Part shown: positions 6,367-9,694 of the stretch, piece after piece
Layout: each line of letters begins with the position of its first letter
Numbering within the stretch: position 1 is the first letter of the stretch
Source: Candidatus Desantisbacteria bacterium CG2_30_40_21
Lineage (GTDB): Bacteria > UBA9089 > CG2-30-40-21
Assembly: GCA_001873945.1 (NCBI GenBank)
Contig: MNYI01000231.1
Coordinates: forward strand, 1-9,694
DNA: 9,694 nucleotides
Direction: 5' to 3'
Position numbers and translations under genes: made by a program
The notes under the pieces: generated by a model
The model's database searches: none
What the model was told of the DNA's origin: nothing
Seen by the model: the letters and a program-made list of their open reading frames with translations, nothing else

Positions 6367-6441
6367 AAAAGTACCGACAGCATCCTTGCTGGCGGAATTC
6401 CTGACGAAAAAGAAAGTACCAAGGATGCTGGCGGTACTTTT
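6367..6441. repeat. palindromic repeat spanning the pilT stop and the pilT-pilC gap
   Basis: The arm at 6367-6388 (starts AAAAGTACC, ends CATCCTTG) pairs with 6420-6441 (starts CAAGGATGC, ends GGTACTTTT) at 21 of 22 positions, with a 31-base loop. A second, mutually exclusive hairpin uses CCGACAGCA (6374-6382) and TGCTGGCGG (6387-6395) around a 4-base loop, with one mismatch. The 9-mer TGCTGGCGG occurs again at 6426-6434. The element fills nearly the whole gap, overlaps two bases of the pilT TAA (6440-6442) and ends next to the pilC ribosome binding site. It looks like a REP-type intergenic repeat. It lacks a T-run on the transcribed (minus) strand after the long stem, so it is not a clear terminator. 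Confidence 0.75.
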
Positions 6442-7525
6442 ACATGCCACCCATTCGTCCTCTGCTTCCACCGAGCAATTGTTTTAAGCTTTCTGCATCC
6501 GGGGAATAATTAAGGCAATCTTCATAGGTAACCTGCCCTGAATTATAGAGGTCCACCAGAGCCATATTCATGCTCTGCATACCATACTGTCTGCCAGATT
6601 GCATAACCGTATATGCCTGATGTATTTTACCATCTCTGATAAGGTTACGCATGGCTGGCGTGGCAATTAAAATCTCAGGTGCTAAGACCCTGCCCTTGCC
6701 CATAGCATGAGGTAAAAGTATCTGCGAAAATATAGCTTGCAAAACAAAGGAAAGCTGTCCCCGTATCTGTGGCTGTTGATGACCGGGGAAAACATCGATA
6801 ATACGGTTAACGGATTGAATAGCATCAGGTGTATGCAGCGTAGCAAACACCAAATGTCCTGTTTCCGCAATGGTTAAAGCCGCAGCTATGGTTTCTAAGT
6901 CACGCATTTCCCCTATCAATATCACATCCGGATCCTGTCGCAAGATATATTTAAGTGCTATACCAAAACTTTTGGTATCACTCCCGACCTCTCTTTGACA
7001 AACAATAGCATTTTTATGATGATGTAGAAATTCAATAGGGTCTTCAACTGTAATGATATGTTCTCGACGATTAGTGTTAATATAATCAATCATAGCTGCC
7101 AGGGTTGTTGATTTCCCTGACCCTGTAGGGCCGGTAATCAGTACAAGACCAGATGGTAGCTCGGCAATATCCCGAACAATAGGTGGTAAACTCAGCTTTT
7201 CAAAGGTTGGTATTTCATTGGGGATACTTCTTAAGGCAGCACCTACTGTTCCCCTTTGGCGGAAAACATTCATTCTGATCCTGCCCACATCCTTTACCCC
7301 AAAAGAAAGATCCAGTTCATTCTCCTCCTCAAACCTCCTCTTGTGATCATCAGTCAGAATACTATAAACCAACTGTTGACATGATTCCGGGGTCAGCCTT
7401 TCACAATCCTCTATCGGGGTAATCACACCGTCAATTCGAAGCTGTGGCGGGGCACCAATCAATAAATGAATATCAGATGCCTCTCTTTCTACCATTAAAT
7501 GCACCAAAGATTCCATACTATACAC
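6440..7525 (-). CDS. pilT: type IV pilus retraction ATPase PilT
   Basis: PilT is the hexameric cytoplasmic ATPase that powers pilus disassembly and twitching motility. From the GTG at 7525 it has 361 residues, normal for PilT. The N-terminal PAS-like domain carries ASDIHL, typical of PilT. Walker A GPTGSGKST lies at about 132-140, the Asp box TVEDPIEF follows, Walker B LIGEMRD at about 203-209 and the His box HLVFATLHT at about 224-232. PAMRNLIR at about 290-297 corresponds to the PilT-specific AIRNLIR motif, which separates it from PilB and GspE. The frame opens further to a TTG at 7549. That start lacks a ribosome binding site and lies almost at the predicted transcription start. The GTG has GGGAG 10 bases upstream, while ATG 7516 would also give a standard N-terminus. 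It follows pilB and precedes pilC. Confidence 0.95.
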   Translation of the reverse strand: MYSMESLVHLMVEREASDIHLLIGAPPQLRIDGVITPIEDCERLTPESCQQLVYSILTDDHKRRFEEENELDLSFGVKDVGRIRMNVFRQRGTVGAALRSIPNEIPTFEKLSLPPIVRDIAELPSGLVLITGPTGSGKSTTLAAMIDYINTNRREHIITVEDPIEFLHHHKNAIVCQREVGSDTKSFGIALKYILRQDPDVILIGEMRDLETIAAALTIAETGHLVFATLHTPDAIQSVNRIIDVFPGHQQPQIRGQLSFVLQAIFSQILLPHAMGKGRVLAPEILIATPAMRNLIRDGKIHQAYTVMQSGRQYGMQSMNMALVDLYNSGQVTYEDCLNYSPDAESLKQLLGGSRGRMGGM

Positions 7526-7560
7526 GGTTTCATCACTCCCTTTTATCAAACATCTTTGAA

Positions 7561-7589
7561 ATCATAATCTTATATATCTTTATCGTCAA
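7561..7589 (-). promoter_or_regulatory. sigma70-type promoter of pilT
   Basis: On the minus strand, TTGACG (7584-7589) is followed after exactly 17 bases by TATGAT (7561-7566). Transcription would start near 7554. This gives a leader of about 30 nt to the GTG start of pilT at 7525, but only a few bases to the TTG at 7549, which supports the shorter PilT. It lies in the pilB-pilT gap, so pilT-pilC can be expressed without pilB. Ten of twelve bases match consensus. Confidence 0.6.
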
Positions 7590-7623
7590 AATAGCCAGAA
7601 AGGTTGAATAGTAATATGAAACA

Positions 7624-7639
7624 CAGACAGGAATGTCTG
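7624..7639. repeat. short hairpin just after the pilB stop
   Basis: CAGACA-GGAA-TGTCTG is a perfect 6-bp stem with a 4-base loop, placed 2 bases beyond the pilB stop codon (7642-7644 on the plus strand). On the transcribed minus strand the sequence after it is only mildly T-rich (TGTTTCATATT), so it is at best a weak terminator. It could also be a degenerate short dispersed repeat like those after pilT and pilC. Confidence 0.4.
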
Positions 7640-7641
7640 GG

Positions 7642-9426
7642 CTACATATCCCCCATCTTCTCTTCAAAGGTTAATCGCAATACCTCTTCAACTGTAGTTA
7701 ACCCGGCGGCAACCTTTCTTAATGCAGCCTCTCTGAGGCTAATCATACCACTATTCATGGCAGATTGTTTAATTATCTGTGAAGGTTCACGGCTCAAGAT
7801 ATGTTGTCTTATCTCTTCTGTCAGGACCATTACCTCAAAGATAGCTAATCTTCCCTTATATCCAATACCCTTACACCGATCACATCCAATCCCTCGATAA
7901 AGGGTTACCTCCCGACTTGAATCTATTTTTACCCCAACAGCCTGAAGATTCTTTGCTGATTCTTTATACTCCTCTTTGCAATCAGGGCATATCTTTCTTA
8001 CCAACCTCTGGGCAATAGACATAATAACTGTTGATGAGATTAAAAACGGCTCAATACCCATATTGATTAATCGGGTAATCGCACCAGCCGAATCATTGGT
8101 ATGCAGGGTAGTAAACACCAGATGACCAGTTAAAGCTGCATTAATAGAAACCTCAGCCGTTTCCCTGTCCCGTATCTCACCCACCATAATAATATCTGGA
8201 TCCTGTCTTAAGAATGACCTTAATCCATCCGTAAAATCCAATCCTATCTCTGGTTTTATCTGAAGCTGATTTACCCCCGGCAAAACATACTCTATTGGAT
8301 CCTCAATCGTAATAATATTTTTTGCGACAGAGTCCATGGATTTTAAGGTAGAATAAAGGGTTGTTGTTTTTCCTGAACCCGTTGGACCAGTTACAAGGAT
8401 TATTCCATATGGGGCATGAATACATTTCTTAAAGAGATCAAATGTCTTTGCTTCAAGCCCAAGGTCCACAATATCCAGACACAGGGCTGAGGCATCAAGA
8501 ACTCGCAACACCACCTTTTCCCCAAAGGCTGTAGGGATCATGGAAACACGAAAATCAATATTCCTGCCCTCATATTTTACCTTAAACCTTCCGTCCTGAG
8601 GCAATCTCTTTTCTGCAATATCAAGACCAGACATAATCTTTATTCGAGAGACAATAGCATTTTGATACTTTTTGGGCGGAGAGGGTGACTCATATAATAT
8701 TCCATCAATCCTTGTTCTAATCCTTACCTGATTCTCAAATGGCTCTATATGAATATCAGAAGCCCTGTTACGAATTGCATCCATCAATATATAATTAACT
8801 AAGCTAACAACAGAGGCTTCCCCACTCTCCTTGACCAATAAGGTAATATCTTCTTTTTCAATATCTGGTTGAATAATTTCAACCCCTTTCTGCACCTCCA
8901 TCTTTTTTATAATACTTGCAACAGAGAGTGTTTTGCCATAGGTTCTCTCAATTACCTCTTTTATCTCAGATGCTGTGGCGATTACTGGTTGGATAATACA
9001 CTTGGTTCTGGCAGACAAGTTATCTATGAGAAAGATGTTTAATGGATCTGTGAGAGCAACCGTTAATGTTTTATCCTTTTTACTTAATGGTATAACCAAA
9101 TTCTTATGAATAATGTTTTCAGAGATAAGACCTTTTACTGAAAGGTCAACAGCTCTTAACTGTTCCTTTGTTACCCTTGGTGTCTTTGTTTCTGAGGACA
9201 GAAAATCAGCAATTGCTATTTCATTAACGATTCCCAGTTCAACCAGAACGCAGGCTAATCTATCGCCCCCTTTTTTTTGGATATCTAATGCCTGCTTTAA
9301 TTGGGAATAATTTATAATACCCTTTTCTACCAGCATCTCTCCAAGACGGCGTTTACCCTTAGGAGAAGGATTTTTATCTTCTTTAGCTCCATTTACTTCT
9401 ACAGGCATTGCAGATATTACAGCCAC
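7642..9426 (-). CDS. pilB: type IV pilus extension ATPase PilB / GspE family
   Basis: PilB is the cytoplasmic hexameric ATPase that drives pilin assembly. The protein has 594 residues. An MshEN/GspE-N-type domain lies at about 28-160 (RRLGEMLVEKGIINYSQLKQAL). Then come RASDIHIEP at 221-229, Walker A GPTGSGKTT at 347-355, the Asp box TIEDPIEY, Walker B MVGEIRD at 414-420 and the His box GHLVFTTLHT at 434-443. A tetracysteine zinc site is formed by CPDC (480-483) and CDRC (515-518), diagnostic of PilB/GspE rather than PilT. The start is GTG at 9426 because GAGGT lies 7 bases upstream; an in-frame ATG 18 bases further in (9408) has none. A perfect consensus promoter lies about 70 bases upstream. 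An A8-G5 run falls at codons 50-54. GspE of a type II secretion system is possible on sequence alone; the adjacent PilT favours PilB. Confidence 0.95.
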   Translation of the reverse strand: MAVISAMPVEVNGAKEDKNPSPKGKRRLGEMLVEKGIINYSQLKQALDIQKKGGDRLACVLVELGIVNEIAIADFLSSETKTPRVTKEQLRAVDLSVKGLISENIIHKNLVIPLSKKDKTLTVALTDPLNIFLIDNLSARTKCIIQPVIATASEIKEVIERTYGKTLSVASIIKKMEVQKGVEIIQPDIEKEDITLLVKESGEASVVSLVNYILMDAIRNRASDIHIEPFENQVRIRTRIDGILYESPSPPKKYQNAIVSRIKIMSGLDIAEKRLPQDGRFKVKYEGRNIDFRVSMIPTAFGEKVVLRVLDASALCLDIVDLGLEAKTFDLFKKCIHAPYGIILVTGPTGSGKTTTLYSTLKSMDSVAKNIITIEDPIEYVLPGVNQLQIKPEIGLDFTDGLRSFLRQDPDIIMVGEIRDRETAEVSINAALTGHLVFTTLHTNDSAGAITRLINMGIEPFLISSTVIMSIAQRLVRKICPDCKEEYKESAKNLQAVGVKIDSSREVTLYRGIGCDRCKGIGYKGRLAIFEVMVLTEEIRQHILSREPSQIIKQSAMNSGMISLREAALRKVAAGLTTVEEVLRLTFEEKMGDM

Positions 9427-9494
9427 AGATTAACCTCATATTTTTTTCTTGACAACTAAAAAACAAATTGCCCATTTTTTTATTACTATAATAG

Positions 9495-9523
9495 ATTATA
9501 TACTACCTTTACCAGATTGTCAA
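9495..9523 (-). promoter_or_regulatory. consensus sigma70 promoter of pilB
   Basis: On the minus strand TTGACA (9518-9523) and TATAAT (9495-9500) are both perfect and are separated by exactly 17 bases. Upstream is an A/T-rich tract (TTTTTTTTG) that could act as an UP element. Transcription would start near 9488, leaving a leader of about 60 nt before the GTG start. This implies strong constitutive or repressor-controlled expression. It is not a sigma54 promoter, which drives pilin genes in some Proteobacteria. Confidence 0.85.
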
Positions 9524-9560
9524 CAAAAAAAATTGTAACCGTTCACAGCCTATATTTTTA

Positions 9561-9694
9561 ACACAGAGGACACAGAGTATCAGGAGGGACACAGAGAAAG
9601 AGGACAATCGGCTTTCAGGTAAAATAACTGCTTATTGTATGAAAATAAGCTGTATGCTGATTGGAATTTAAGCTCTGTGTCTCTCTGTCGTCTC
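9561..9694. repeat. CACAGAG-type dispersed repeat region at the right edge
   Basis: Units ACACAGAGGACACAGAG (9561-9577) and GGACACAGAGAAAG (9587-9600) are followed by an inverted counterpart, GCTCTGTGTCTCTCTGT (9672-9688), so the block could fold on itself. Between them is a hairpin GCTTATT (9630-9636) / AATAAGC (9644-9650). TCAGGTAAA (9615-9623) and AAATAAGCTGTA (9643-9654) also occur at the scpA 3' end (1962-1979). No gene was recognised between the pilB promoter and the window edge. Confidence 0.55.

Noticed and set aside
7547..7549. TTG at 7549 as the pilT start
   Set aside because: No ribosome binding site precedes it, it lies within a few bases of the predicted transcription start, and PilT homologues begin near the later GTG or ATG.

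Overview
The window is AT-rich bacterial chromosomal DNA (G+C about 40% by eye). It holds two ordinary housekeeping genes on the left and a type IV pilus / pseudopilus gene cluster on the right that converges on them. PilB, PilT and PilC homologues together suggest a diderm-type or deep-branching bacterium that builds retractile type IV pili. The many dispersed intergenic palindromes and the glycosyltransferase-TPR membrane protein resemble genomes of uncultivated candidate phyla. That placement is inference; no gene here fixes the phylum.

Left part (1-1980, + strand): a possible 3' end of an unidentified gene runs to position 78. A strong sigma70-type promoter (TTGACA-17-TATAGT) then carries a near-perfect 19-bp dyad over its -10 region. 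It drives trpS (tryptophanyl-tRNA synthetase), whose stop overlaps the start of scpA (condensin kleisin) in ATGA. The last dozen or so codons of scpA look as if they come from a dispersed repeat.

Right part (1996-9426, - strand, read from right to left): pilB (extension ATPase), pilT (retraction ATPase), pilC (inner-membrane platform), a short pseudopilin, and a 755-residue DUF2723/TMEM260-like membrane protein with five C-terminal TPRs. pilB has a perfect consensus promoter (TTGACA-17-TATAAT), and pilT has its own (TTGACG-17-TATGAT). The extension and retraction motors can therefore be transcribed separately. The pseudopilin stop and DUF2723 start overlap as TAATG, so those two are probably translated as a pair. 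DUF2723 proteins are protein O-mannosyltransferase-like, so this pair is a candidate pilin-glycosylation module.

A recurring feature is that each pil gene is followed by a different palindromic repeat: a 6-bp hairpin after pilB, a 22-bp-arm palindrome spanning the pilT stop up to the pilC ribosome binding site, and a ~300-bp composite element after pilC. The composite contains two long stem-loops and a 'CTTTGTG' unit between inverted copies of GTAACTACTCA. The same short repeat also occurs at the scpA 3' end. A related 'CACAGAG' family occupies the right window edge. No tRNA, rRNA, CRISPR array, transposase or phage gene was seen.
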